In this document: piece by piece, positions 50,792 through 59,829 of the stretch
Position numbering within the stretch: the stretch's first letter is position 1
Layout of the letters: each line of letters begins with the position of its first letter
Source of the DNA: Paenibacillus sp. FSL R5-0345
Lineage (GTDB): Bacteria > Bacillota > Bacilli > Paenibacillales > Paenibacillaceae
DNA: 64,000 nucleotides
Reading direction: 5' to 3'
NCBI RefSeq assembly: GCF_000758585.1
Contig: NZ_CP009281.1
Span: 4,774,001 to 4,838,000 of the forward strand
The notes under the pieces: model-generated
Seen by the model: the letters and a program-made list of their open reading frames with translations, nothing else
Databases searched by the model: none
Told to the model about the DNA's origin: nothing
Program-made: the position numbers and the translations under genes

Positions 50792-51646
50792 CTAAGCTTT
50801 GAATGCGGTGCGTCCAAGGATGGCATCCATAGCTGCGGAAGTATTAAAAATAATTTGCTCTGTATAATGTGTGTACGACGGTATCATTTCACCTGTAACA
50901 TAATTGTTGTATCCAATTTCATCAAGCGCTTTCATGACTGCCGGATAATCAACATCCCCAGCGAGCAAATCAACGAATCCGTGAAGCCCGCCAGCCGTAC
51001 GGCGGTAATCTTTGAAGTGCACCTTTTTAATTCTGTGACCTAGAATCCGTATCCACTGCTCTGGATAACCGGAATGGACGATATTCCCAACATCAAGATA
51101 AGAACCTACATAACTGGAACCCACCGTATCAATAAAAGTACGTAATTCAAGCGGAGACAGCAAGAATTTATTCCATACATTCTCAAGTCCAATGGAAACG
51201 CCTGCTTGCTCAGCATCCTTGGCTAAATGACTAATCGCTTCCAGTGCTCTATCATAAGCTTTTTCATAATCAACAACCTCACAGCCCTCGATAAAATCCA
51301 CACCAACAGCGCCAGGGATGACAAGAATCGTATCTACACCAAGCGCAGCCGCGAGCTCCAGTTGCTTTTTACATACGTCGATTGCCTTAGTTCGATTAGC
51401 TTCAGATTCACTTGTCATCGCATAAGACCAATATAGCCCAGTTGCCAGTCCCGCAATCTCTAGACCCGTTTCATTAATAGAATCACGAAGGATACGTGCT
51501 TCCTTCTCAGTGGTTTGCAAGCCAAGTTCACCTGTCTCATTTAATGACAGTTCGATACCCTCAAATCCAGCCGCTTTGGCCAGACGTACGCATTCTTTAA
51601 TTTCTGTTCCCTCTCGAAACGACCAGATGTTGATTCCCTTTTTCAT
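50792..51646 (-). CDS. Sugar phosphate isomerase/epimerase (TIM barrel)
   Basis: A 284-residue xylose-isomerase-like TIM-barrel enzyme (AP_endonuc_2 superfamily). Signs are INIWSFREGTEIKECVRLAKAAGFEGIELSL, then metal-binding residues in IGLENVWNKFL, SYLDVGNIVHSG, IKKVHFKDYRR and VTGEMIPSY. Usual roles are inositol or hydroxypyruvate/sugar isomerisation. Transcribed toward the Gfo/Idh gene and divergently from the AraC regulator, which is likely its controller. ATG follows GAGGAGGG. Confidence 0.85.
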   Translation of the reverse strand: MKKGINIWSFREGTEIKECVRLAKAAGFEGIELSLNETGELGLQTTEKEARILRDSINETGLEIAGLATGLYWSYAMTSESEANRTKAIDVCKKQLELAAALGVDTILVIPGAVGVDFIEGCEVVDYEKAYDRALEAISHLAKDAEQAGVSIGLENVWNKFLLSPLELRTFIDTVGSSYVGSYLDVGNIVHSGYPEQWIRILGHRIKKVHFKDYRRTAGGLHGFVDLLAGDVDYPAVMKALDEIGYNNYVTGEMIPSYTHYTEQIIFNTSAAMDAILGRTAFKA

Positions 51647-51685
51647 TTGGACCCTCCTCTTATTTGTTCTTTTCCGTTTTCGACG

Positions 51686-51721
51686 TTATAGACTTTTATA
51701 GACTTAGATACACTTTGTATC
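51686..51721. promoter_or_regulatory. Candidate operator between the sugar genes and the AraC regulator
   Basis: Two perfect tandem copies of TTATAGACTT (51686-51695 and 51696-51705) are followed at once by the palindrome GATAC-acttt-GTATC. Ten-bp direct repeats on one helix face suit an AraC-type activator. Confidence 0.55.
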
Positions 51722-51829
51722 CTTTATTTATTTATATTATAATAGATAATAAGTTCAATTTATTTAGGCGAAGAAGAGACTTTTTGCATTATTCCGGTCT
51801 AATCTATTAAACATTCAGGAGGCAGTGCC

Positions 51830-52735
51830 ATGTCTGACAAAGATCCGTCTTATCCATTGAGAAAGCAGGTACCCTCTCGTGATTGGTCACCCGGAATTCA
51901 CTATGCACAATTGCAGACACTTCCCACTTGTACCTTTCCAAGAAGAAGACTATATGACTTCGAGCTACTATATGTTCGCCAGGGCAAATTATTAACAAAG
52001 ATGGATACGGAGGAATATATACTGCACGCTGGACAGCTAATATTCCTCTCATCCGGGGTATATCATCAGAATGCTATTCTGTCAGATTCAGATACCAAGC
52101 TTATTGGAATCCATTTTGATTTCTTTGGGGAATCCATTATTACACATGAAGAAGATATGGTAGTGAAAGAGGATGAAGTAATGGACGATAAATTCGCCTT
52201 TGAAGCCGTAACCGCTCCTTTCATGCCATTGTCACAAGAACCGATCTACTCCCCACCTCCCGAATGTGTTCATGCCATGGAACAACTCGTTCATGAATTC
52301 ACCATGCGGCCTGCCGGTTATGAGTGGGTCTGTCGAGGGCTGCTGCTTGGAATTCTGACTTCGCTGCTCCGATCGCAAAACTCCCGAGATGCAGCTAAAT
52401 CTTCTGTTCACACCGAACGGATCAGAGCATTAATAGAGGAGATAGAAGAGCGGTTAGCAGAACGCTGGACCAACAAATCTATGGCTGCGGCCATGAATAT
52501 GCATGAAGACCATTTTGCCAAGCTCTTTCGTGAGGTCGCCGGTATGCCCCCCGGAGAATACCTCCGTTCGATCCGGCATAGGGAAGCTCGTAAACTGTTG
52601 CGAGAAACAGATTGGCCGATTGAAAGGGTAGGCGAGCAGGTCGGTTATCCCGATATTCATTATTTCAGTAGAGTATTTTCGGCGAATGAGGGGATATCTC
52701 CACGTGCGTATCGTAAGTTGTCTCGGATTCTCTAA
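51830..52735 (+). CDS. AraC-family transcriptional regulator
   Basis: A 301-residue regulator with an N-terminal cupin-like sensor domain (YDFELLYVRQGKLLTKMDTEEY, HAGQLIFLSSGVYHQ, HFDFFG) and a C-terminal double helix-turn-helix. The first helix pair is in WTNKSMAAAMNMHEDHFAKLFREVAGMPPGEYL and the second in WPIERVGEQVGYPDIHYFSRVF. Divergent from the sugar isomerase/dehydrogenase genes, so it is their likely activator. ATG follows AGGAGGC. Confidence 0.9.
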   Translation: MSDKDPSYPLRKQVPSRDWSPGIHYAQLQTLPTCTFPRRRLYDFELLYVRQGKLLTKMDTEEYILHAGQLIFLSSGVYHQNAILSDSDTKLIGIHFDFFGESIITHEEDMVVKEDEVMDDKFAFEAVTAPFMPLSQEPIYSPPPECVHAMEQLVHEFTMRPAGYEWVCRGLLLGILTSLLRSQNSRDAAKSSVHTERIRALIEEIEERLAERWTNKSMAAAMNMHEDHFAKLFREVAGMPPGEYLRSIRHREARKLLRETDWPIERVGEQVGYPDIHYFSRVFSANEGISPRAYRKLSRIL

Positions 52736-52838
52736 ATCTATAGATGCGATAATCTCAGGGACTGATCGTTCTATGCGGACGCTACGCGAACGGACCGTCT
52801 CTTTCAGCATGATCTGGCTCAATCTCTTCAAGCGCAAA

Positions 52839-52901
52839 AAAACTTCTCAGGTAAAAATGGAAGTACACACAACCATTTAAACGAAGAAGTTTCTTTACCT
52901 G
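52839..52901 (-). other. Interlocked inverted repeats downstream of the AraC gene
   Basis: Arms AAACTTCT (52840-52847), CAGGTAAA (52848-52855), AGAAGTTT (52885-52892) and TTTACCTG (52894-52901) occur in the order a-b-a'-b', with a further AAATGG/CCATTT pair inside. On the minus strand the outer pair ends in a run of T, so it could be a terminator with a competing hairpin. Confidence 0.5.
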
Positions 52902-52924
52902 GATCTATAGTTTTTTAGTCGCAC

Positions 52925-53177
52925 TTCCTACTAACCGGCGGAGTGAACAGACTGATTGTAGAGACCCATATCAAGAATGTCCTGTGATAGACTCGTGCCA
53001 TCACTGACATGTCGAATAGCCAATGGATAAGAAGATCGGCTTGTTCTCAGCCTGCGCCTTGGCAAAAGCCTCGTCTCCCCATGGATACCAGTCCGCGGGG
53101 TTGTGGGCATGCTGCAGCAGATATGGGGACTTTTTATAAATTAGTCGATTAGGCTGTTGGCCTTCTTCAATCTCCAT
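52925..53177 (-). pseudogene. N-terminal remnant of a YyaL/DUF255 thioredoxin-domain gene
   Basis: ATG at 53177 follows AAGGAGGT and encodes residues resembling the YyaL start: NRLIYKKSPYLLQHAHNPAD, then WYPWGDEAF and FLSIGYSTC. The expected CHWCHV active site is lost by a small deletion and a TGA follows (53001-53003), after 58 codons. Remains of the next part (HESIT) are seen in another frame before the match fades. About 600 residues of the normal protein are missing. Confidence 0.82.
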
Positions 53178-53359
53178 TTCTGTAACCTCCTTATGCGGTA
53201 TGTGCCATTGTTAGTATTACCCAATGATATGCCAAAAAACACTAGCGAGAGGTTTGTGCTGTTTGAGAGTAATTATTATTCATTTAATAGAGCAGCCCTA
53301 AGAATAATGTTCGGACGACTTACTTAAGCGAGGAAATTCTATTTATTAATGAACAAGAT

Positions 53360-54133
53360 TTAACGATTATAAAAATATAAAAGATATCCCATAAGGTAAA
53401 TGATAAAATCGGAATAGCTGTGGCATACAATAGAGGCTAGAATACTTTTTGTTTTCAAATAAGTGACCGTATAATAAATTCCTAGAATAAAGGCAGTTAT
53501 CAGCTGAATCACATCGTATTTCAAATAAAAGGGAGACCAATTTATAAAGATGTGTCCTAGCATAAAATAAAAAGAAGACAAAAAGACCATCATGTTTATA
53601 CCATTTGGACTCAGAGAGTTAAAACGTTTGAACCAAAACAACAGAAAAAATTGAATAACGAAAATCCGAAAGAATGGTTCTTCACTTAATCCAGGTAATG
53701 TACCAAATATCATAATATCTTTTACAGCATATATTACATTTCTACCTTCATATTGTTCAATTAAAGGCTGAAGACCAAGAGTTGAATAAATTAGTGCACA
53801 GCATATAACGACAACGAAAGGAAATATCAATATAAAATACTTGATGTACTTCATGCTAAGCTGCAGATTTAATGTACTAAAACCGACTTCCTTTAATCCC
53901 TTCCGTAAGAAATAATGAATGAGCAAGCAGGTAATCAAAAATTGAACAAGATACCAAGAAAATGCACTTATAAAATCTGTATTGTTAGCTAATCTCTCTG
54001 AATGGCTCATCATCCATGTCATTGGCCCGTTTATATCATAAGTAAGAAAGTTAAATACATACTGCAGAGAATAAATAATGACGATTAAAATACAATTAAG
54101 AATCAAAAATTTGAGTGCTTTAGATAAGGTCAT
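53360..54133 (-). CDS. CPBP-family intramembrane metalloprotease
   Basis: A 257-residue membrane protein of the CAAX/Abi family with about seven segments. Motif 1 is EEPFFRIFVIQ (Glu-Glu-x3-Arg), motif 2 is FYFMLGHIFINW with His, and motif 3 is HSYSDFIIY. Families of this type cut membrane proteins or provide bacteriocin self-immunity; the role here is unknown. AT-rich compared with neighbours (about 30% GC by eye), so it may have been acquired. ATG at 54133 follows GGAGGT. Confidence 0.78.
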   Translation of the reverse strand: MTLSKALKFLILNCILIVIIYSLQYVFNFLTYDINGPMTWMMSHSERLANNTDFISAFSWYLVQFLITCLLIHYFLRKGLKEVGFSTLNLQLSMKYIKYFILIFPFVVVICCALIYSTLGLQPLIEQYEGRNVIYAVKDIMIFGTLPGLSEEPFFRIFVIQFFLLFWFKRFNSLSPNGINMMVFLSSFYFMLGHIFINWSPFYLKYDVIQLITAFILGIYYTVTYLKTKSILASIVCHSYSDFIIYLMGYLLYFYNR

Positions 54134-54610
54134 ATAGTTACCTCCAAAAACTCTCTTCTGAGCGCCTTTATTACTCATTGCTTCTCCTCAACAAATCTTC
54201 TAAATTATACCATAAATTGTATCCAGAAGTGCTTTAAGCTATTGGGGCCGCTACAAAATATAGGACATACAGATTAGTAGCTTTGTTATTGGAGATGAAA
54301 ACGGACAATTAAGTAAGAGGGGCAATAAATTAATCTAAGATAATGGAAGGTTGAGGAATTAAAATCAAATATTAGGAACTAAGGTTGTGGATTCTACTCT
54401 AGTGGAATTCACCGACATGACACCACTGTCACGTACAGCAGCTACGCCCCTTCCTATCGCAAAAGGAACCATGATATAAGAAGCTTGAAGAAAGATACAG
54501 GCCATATAAATATTAAGAATCATTTTTGAAACCCAAAACTTAAATCTCGTTAATACATAAGCTATAGGGACCACAGAATAACTAGAATCGCAGTGGAAAG
54601 CACCACTAGA
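54134..54610. other. Intergenic region without a supported gene
   Basis: About 480 bp between the CPBP and DinB genes. An 89-codon minus frame (54365-54634) is AT-rich with no ribosome site and no domain, so it is not called. A weakly coding-like plus-strand stretch near 54384-54480 may be the tail of a lost gene whose terminator is at 54611. Confidence 0.45.
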
Positions 54611-54648
54611 AAGACCTTTGCTAAAGATCAGCAAAGGCCTTTTTTTTG
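54611..54648. terminator. Terminator near the DinB gene end
   Basis: AAGACCTTTGCT and AGCAAAGGCCTT arms with eight T on the plus strand; on the minus strand it lies 5-40 bp after the DinB stop codon with a poorer T tract. The rightward orientation has no matching gene. Confidence 0.65.
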
Positions 54649-54652
54649 GGTA

Positions 54653-55198
54653 TTACATCACTTTCCCAAACAATTCTTTGTTTAATCGTTCCAGCTGCAG
54701 AAGATGATGACGATAGTGCATCTCTATAAGCAGGAACCATTCCTCCGCGCATAGTCCACCGAATCGCGGGTGAGATACGGTATTAAGCTTGAACGATTTT
54801 TCAAGAGACGACTCGATCTCTCTCATTCTTTGGATGACTGTGTGCAACCCTTGAATTAATTGTTCTTTGCTCTCCGGCTGCTCCGGCGTATATTGGGCAG
54901 AAGGCGGGACCTGAATACGAATGGGCGGAAAGCTGCCTTGTGCAAATATAGCCGCACCATCCTCGGTTTTCCCTACATGAGATACTAAGGGATCTTGGCT
55001 TAGCACCAGACATTGATCAATATTGCGAAGCTGCATATACAGTGCCGAGTTTATGAGATGTTGAACCATCTGTCCGATGGACCACTCGTTTTCACTTGGC
55101 TTTTGCTTCAGCTGCTCCAGATTGAATCGCTCTAATTCCTGAATATAGTATGTCGCAGTTTCTTCAAAACGTTGTAAGGCTTCTTTTGTTGTAGTCAT
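54653..55198 (-). CDS. DinB-family protein
   Basis: A 181-residue four-helix-bundle protein of the DinB/YfiT superfamily, which includes bacillithiol S-transferases. It opens MTTTKEALQRFEETATYYIQE and has NEWSIGQMVQHLINSALYM with the first metal-binding His, and a second pair in LLIEMHYRHHLLQLERLN. Cytoplasmic. Role in this organism unknown; thiol transfer or stress response is plausible. ATG follows an AGGAGCTG sequence. Confidence 0.8.
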   Translation of the reverse strand: MTTTKEALQRFEETATYYIQELERFNLEQLKQKPSENEWSIGQMVQHLINSALYMQLRNIDQCLVLSQDPLVSHVGKTEDGAAIFAQGSFPPIRIQVPPSAQYTPEQPESKEQLIQGLHTVIQRMREIESSLEKSFKLNTVSHPRFGGLCAEEWFLLIEMHYRHHLLQLERLNKELFGKVM

Positions 55199-55261
55199 TA
55201 TATATCAGCTCCTGTGTCATTGATTATCCAAGTATATAAAAACGCTACTGACAGCGTTATG

Positions 55262-56209
55262 TCAGTAGCGTTTTAACATTATTTCTATTTCGTTTCTAAC
55301 TTGATGGCGAAAAGATTCCGGCTCTAGCACAACCATGCCTCCTCCCCAGCCCAGCACCCATTGCAGCAATTCCGCCGGCTCTCGAACTCGAAAAGTAACC
55401 AGTAAGCCTTCCGCATGCTCCTCTATAGTTTCCATATAGAAATTGTTCGATTCCCTTACCTTATCAGCTATATCAGAATGGACTAAGATACGCACATGAA
55501 CGTTGCGATCATCAGGAGGTTGGTATACCTCCAATTGAAAATCCGCTGGCAGTATAAATTTATCTTCCAGATCAATAAGCTCCCTCATTCGGGATAACCG
55601 GAAATGACGGATGTCTTGACGCAATTCACACCAAGCGACGAGTACTCATGATCCTTGATGAAGCACAAGTCCGTAAGGAGCAACCGTACGAATACTTTGA
55701 CGGTTCCCATCAGCTTCGGCGATTCTTTTAGAATAACGAAATCTTATTTTCCTTTCCTCCAATATCGCTCGACGAATGGCTTCCAAACATGCCTTTTCTT
55801 GTATTGGTGCTATTTCTGCTGCGGATGCAAATAAACGAAAACTTTTGCGGATCTGTGATGCTTCACTGCGGATGGCTTCTGGCAGGATAGCTTCTATCTT
55901 TGCTTTAGAGCTTCTAGCCTTATTGCCATAGTGGGCATCAAACCACTGCTCGATAAAGTCAGTCCCGATAAGTAATGTCACTGCTTCGTCCAGCGTGAAA
56001 CTAACGGGTGGCAGGAAATACCCCTCGATTAAGGAGTAACCCTGCCCTGGCGCTCCTATTATGGATACGCCCGCTTCACTCAGTGCCTGAATATCCCGAT
56101 AAATAGTTCTCACACTCGTTTCAAACGTAGCAGCCAAATCCTCCGCTCGCAACACTTTATTACGCTGCAGTTCAAGCACTATAGCTAACAAACGGTCCAT
56201 TTTGTTCAT
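55262..56209 (-). pseudogene. WYL-domain (YafY-type) regulator broken by one in-frame stop
   Basis: Reads as one gene. The N-terminal HTH_11 helix-turn-helix (LRAEDLAATFETSVRTIYRDIQALSEAG) is followed by a WYL domain up to YGLVLHQGS. A TGA (55648-55646) stands where these proteins usually have Trp (GGWYLVAWCE type). The same frame then continues VLVAWCELRQDIRHFRLSRM... to the normal C-terminus at 55262. A single TGG to TGA change explains it. ATG at 56209 follows GGGAGAG. Nonsense mutation, sequencing error or readthrough are the options. Confidence 0.85.
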
Positions 56210-56489
56210 ACGACTCTCCCTTCCCAAAAATTGTTTTTCTATCTCAAACGGCAATGTTTAATATCATCCAAAATCTCATCCACAGCTCGTCGATACCCAC
56301 CCGATTCCCGATTTGCCGTTAGATTTATAAGCAGGATCACAAAACACTTCGTAAGTAGATTAGAGCTCCACATCGCATTTTCTACCACCTGAGATAAAAG
56401 CTTGTACAAATTTTTGTTTAGTCTTTTTTATCTATAAACTGTTTTTATATTAGATATTATAAACATTAATTTTACTTATATCGCTCTAA

Positions 56490-56544
56490 AAGGGTATAGT
56501 AATATAGGCTTTACAACCATTTTAATTATATAGAGTATACCCTT
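56490..56544. promoter_or_regulatory. Inverted repeat in the leader of the CofE-like gene
   Basis: AAGGGTATA (56490-56498) and TATACCCTT (56536-56544) are perfect 9-bp arms 37 bp apart, ending shortly before the ribosome site. They may be an operator pair or a hairpin. The rest of 56210-56489 is AT-rich with nothing recognised. Confidence 0.4.
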
Positions 56545-56562
56545 ACAAGAGGAGAGATCATA

Positions 56563-57753
56563 TTGGAAAGAGTAGTTGGAACAGTGGTACGTGGACTCCG
56601 CGGGCCCATCATTAACAATGGGGATAACATTGAAGAAATCGTAGTTCAAACCGTATTGAATGCTGCAAAAGTCGAAGGTTTCTCGATCGAGGATCGTGAC
56701 ATTGTAACCGTAACCGAATCCATTGTGGCTCGGGCACAAGGTAACTATGCGACGATTGACCATATTGCAGCTGATATTAATGGGAAATTCGGCGAGGAAA
56801 CCGTGGGTGTTATTTTCCCAATCCTTAGCCGTAACCGATTCTCTAACTGCTTACGCGGTATTGCCAAAGGGGCAAAAAAAGTAGTCTTAATGCTAAGCTA
56901 TCCAGCTGATGAAGTGGGCAACCATCTTGTAGACATCGACGAATTAGATGCTAAGGGTGTTAATCCATGGACGGATGTGTTAACAGAGGCTCAATTCCGT
57001 GAGTTTTTCGGCTATATTAAGCACCCATTCACAGGTGTTGATTATATCGAATATTATAAAGGTTTAATTGAAGCTGAAGGTGTGGCTTGCGAAGTCATCT
57101 TCTCCAATAATCCAAAAACCATTCTAAACTACACAAAACATGTATTAACTTGTGATATTCACACACGGTTCAGAACAAAACGTATTCTCATGAGCAATGG
57201 TGCTGAAAAAGTGTTTGGTCTGGATGATATTCTTACACAATCCATTGATGGCAGCGGCTTTAACGAAGCTTATGGTCTGCTGGGATCCAATAAAGCAACA
57301 GAAGAAAGCGTGAAGCTATTTCCAAATAACTGCCAACCTATCGTGGATGGTATCCAAGCAAAAATCAAAGAAATGACAGGTAAAACTGTAGAAGTTATGG
57401 TTTATGGCGATGGTGCATTCAAAGATCCAGTCGGCAAAATATGGGAACTGGCAGATCCAGTTGTTTCCCCTGCTTACACTACAGGGCTTGATGGAACACC
57501 AAATGAAGTGAAATTGAAATATTTGGCCGATAACAACTTCTCTCATCTTCGTGGTGAAGAGCTGAAACAAGCCATTTCTAAATACATCCAGAATAAAAAT
57601 GATGACCTGGTTGGTGCAATGGAAGCACAAGGGACGACTCCTCGTAGATTAACAGACCTTATTGGATCACTGTCTGATTTGACTTCTGGCAGTGGAGATA
57701 AAGGAACACCAATGATTTATATTCAAGGTTATTTCGATAACTATACAAAATAA
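56563..57753 (+). CDS. CofE-like coenzyme F420-0:L-glutamate ligase family protein
   Basis: A 396-residue protein of the F420 ligase (CofE) family. The N-terminus ERVVGTVVRGLRGPIINNGD, then DRDIVTVTESIVARAQGNYA and VIFPILSRNRFSNCLRGIAKG are strong matches. AYGLLGSNKATEES and VYGDGAFKDPVG follow. F420 is not expected in Paenibacillus, and no F420 genes are nearby, so the substrate is probably another gamma-glutamyl acceptor. Start is TTG at 56563, seven bases after GGAGAG. It is preceded by an inverted repeat and followed by its own terminator. Confidence 0.75.
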   Translation: MERVVGTVVRGLRGPIINNGDNIEEIVVQTVLNAAKVEGFSIEDRDIVTVTESIVARAQGNYATIDHIAADINGKFGEETVGVIFPILSRNRFSNCLRGIAKGAKKVVLMLSYPADEVGNHLVDIDELDAKGVNPWTDVLTEAQFREFFGYIKHPFTGVDYIEYYKGLIEAEGVACEVIFSNNPKTILNYTKHVLTCDIHTRFRTKRILMSNGAEKVFGLDDILTQSIDGSGFNEAYGLLGSNKATEESVKLFPNNCQPIVDGIQAKIKEMTGKTVEVMVYGDGAFKDPVGKIWELADPVVSPAYTTGLDGTPNEVKLKYLADNNFSHLRGEELKQAISKYIQNKNDDLVGAMEAQGTTPRRLTDLIGSLSDLTSGSGDKGTPMIYIQGYFDNYTK

Positions 57754-57767
57754 GATAAGCACAACAA

Positions 57768-57797
57768 AGGGGGTCTCTAAACGAGGCTCTCTTTTTT
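57768..57797 (+). terminator. Intrinsic terminator after the CofE-like gene
   Basis: AGGGGGTCTC-taaac-GAGGCTCTCT (with G-U pairs) followed by six T. Confidence 0.75.
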
Positions 57798-57843
57798 ACT
57801 TGCTGGGTTATAATAAAGCAAACAGCGGTAAGCGGAGGATCCT

Positions 57844-58743
57844 ATGAACATAAGAAGGATTAAATATTTTATTGATCTCGTTGAATGCAGAAATTTTACC
57901 GAAACAGCTAAAAAGAACTATGTATCGCAGACCACCATTAGTCAACAAATCGCCGCGCTTGAAGAGGAATTCAACATTCAATTGATTGACAGAAAGCAGA
58001 TCCCTATCGAGCCAACCAAAGCCGGATGGCTTTTCTATGGCGAAGCTCTCATCCTCTGGAAGCAATATAACCATATGAAGATGAGCATGGAAAACTTTCA
58101 AAAGTATAATACGCAATCCCTGAGTATCGAATATGCGGCGATGACGGATATCCAAAGCTTGTTGAAATTGATTCCCTCGTTTCAGGATCATCATCCGAAT
58201 ATTAAGCTGGAACTGAATAAAGTATTGCTAAAAGATATTTCAGAATACTTGCTAAAAGGGATTTACGACGTAGCTATTGCCTTTGACTCCGAGTTTCAGG
58301 GAAAAGAGGATATTGTAACCTATCCCTTATATAAGGGACGTTATTGTGCGGCTGTGAGTCATCCCCATCCTCTTTTTCATCATGAATCGATCGCCAAAGA
58401 GGAGTTATATGAACATCCACTAGTCATGCTGAATCCAACAGCTATTGGAAACTCTTATCATCTAATGATCCAGCATGCCATTGAAGACGGCTATCAGCCG
58501 AACATCCTTCGAACCGCAGACGATGTGGAGTCAGAATTATTTTATATCATCACGGAGAATTTGATTGGCTTTTTTCCGGATAACTATCAGCTCGCCTATC
58601 TTCAGGATAAAGTCCGGTTAATCCCATTAGTTGATTCACACCATACCTTTGCAATCGAAGCAGGATATCTTAAAAACAATACAAACCCTGCCCTGCCCTC
58701 CTTCCTTCAGCAGATCCAAATTGGTTTTAGCAATCGACCATAA
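57844..58743 (+). CDS. LysR-family transcriptional regulator
   Basis: A 299-residue LysR regulator. The N-terminal HTH is NIRRIKYFIDLVECRNFTET (start) and KNYVSQTTISQQIAALEEEF, and a periplasmic-binding-like effector domain follows. It lies 66 bp upstream of the NmrA-like gene on the same strand; LysR regulators often control an adjacent gene. ATG follows GCGGAGGA. Effector unknown. Confidence 0.88.
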   Translation: MNIRRIKYFIDLVECRNFTETAKKNYVSQTTISQQIAALEEEFNIQLIDRKQIPIEPTKAGWLFYGEALILWKQYNHMKMSMENFQKYNTQSLSIEYAAMTDIQSLLKLIPSFQDHHPNIKLELNKVLLKDISEYLLKGIYDVAIAFDSEFQGKEDIVTYPLYKGRYCAAVSHPHPLFHHESIAKEELYEHPLVMLNPTAIGNSYHLMIQHAIEDGYQPNILRTADDVESELFYIITENLIGFFPDNYQLAYLQDKVRLIPLVDSHHTFAIEAGYLKNNTNPALPSFLQQIQIGFSNRP

Positions 58744-58815
58744 GTTTTATGTGTTAGACTATGTTCATTTTTTCACATACTATAAGGATATAATTCATAT
58801 CCACAAGGAGTGACG

Positions 58816-59763
58816 ATGATCATGGGTAAATTATTGTTGACGGGTGTCGATGGAAATCTAGGGAAACAAGCTGCAGAATATTTGTTGAAACTGATAGATA
58901 AAGACCAAATCATTTTTTGCGCCTACGATCCAGCCTGTTTGAAAGAATATGCGGAACAAGGGATTGAAACACATGTGACCAACTTTAATAACAACGAAGG
59001 CCTTGCCGAAGCTTTTGCTCATGCTGATAAACTTGCTCTGATCTCCATGCCTTTTGTTGGGGAGAAACGCCAAAATGCACACAGAAATGTGGTTGATGCA
59101 GCCAAAGAAGCCGGTGTCAAACAGATCATTTATACTTCTCTTGTAAACGCGGCTGATGAAACCAATCCAAGCGTTGAAAAAATTGATCATATTTATACCG
59201 AACGTTATGTTCAAAGCGTAGGGCTCGATTATATCTTCCTTCGGAATTCCCAATACGCGGAAGCGATGATTACCAATTACTTCACGTATGTGAAGGGTGA
59301 CGGGGTATTAACGAACAATCAAGGTGACGGTAAAATGGCTTATATCTCGCGGAAGGATTGCGCAAAAGCCGTTGCGTATGCCCTAGCCTCCAATAATTAT
59401 CAGGAAGCGATTCTAAATATCAACGGGCTTGAATTGATGACAATTACCGACTTCATTAAGATTGGTAATGAAGTAACGGGTAATCATATCACCTACAAAG
59501 AAAACACGGATGAAGAGAATTATGCCGTATTCGAAGCAATGGGCGTGCCTAGAACCACCGATGGGGCATTTAAAGATGGATCGGAAGCACCGTATTCTTC
59601 TGAAGGTATGGTTACTTTTGGACAGGCAATCCGTGAAGGAAAAATGGATATTTTTACAGACGACTTTAAAAATTTGACGGGGCAAGAGCCACTGACCGTG
59701 AAATACATGTTTGAACATGCCAATGAATTTCAGGTTGGCGAAAGACATGCTAAAGACAATTAA
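58816..59763 (+). CDS. NmrA-like NAD(P)-binding protein (quinone oxidoreductase-like)
   Basis: A 315-residue atypical short-chain dehydrogenase. The N-terminal GKLLLTGVDGNLGKQAAEYL matches the NAD(P)H motif, and YTSLVNAADETNPS and RNSQYAEAMITNYF are typical of NmrA/QorB-type proteins, which reduce quinones or act as redox sensors. No active-site Tyr-x3-Lys was noticed, as usual for this group. The ATG at 58816 has AAGGAG five bases upstream; the GTG at 58810 overlaps it. Likely regulated by the LysR gene upstream. Confidence 0.82.
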   Translation: MIMGKLLLTGVDGNLGKQAAEYLLKLIDKDQIIFCAYDPACLKEYAEQGIETHVTNFNNNEGLAEAFAHADKLALISMPFVGEKRQNAHRNVVDAAKEAGVKQIIYTSLVNAADETNPSVEKIDHIYTERYVQSVGLDYIFLRNSQYAEAMITNYFTYVKGDGVLTNNQGDGKMAYISRKDCAKAVAYALASNNYQEAILNINGLELMTITDFIKIGNEVTGNHITYKENTDEENYAVFEAMGVPRTTDGAFKDGSEAPYSSEGMVTFGQAIREGKMDIFTDDFKNLTGQEPLTVKYMFEHANEFQVGERHAKDN

Positions 59764-59791
59764 TAAGTGGCACCTCGTACCTCTTAGACTA

Positions 59792-59829
59792 AATCACCCC
59801 CGTTTAATACACGGGGGTGATTCCTTTTA
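59792..59829 (+). terminator. Intrinsic terminator after the NmrA-like gene
   Basis: AATCACCCCCGT-ttaat-ACACGGGGGTGATT hairpin followed by CCTTTT. A 46-codon minus frame at 59867-60007 has no ribosome site and is not called. Confidence 0.8.

Noticed and set aside
54365..54634. 89-codon minus-strand frame between the CPBP and DinB genes
   Set aside because: No ribosome site, no recognisable domain, and its start region runs into a terminator hairpin.
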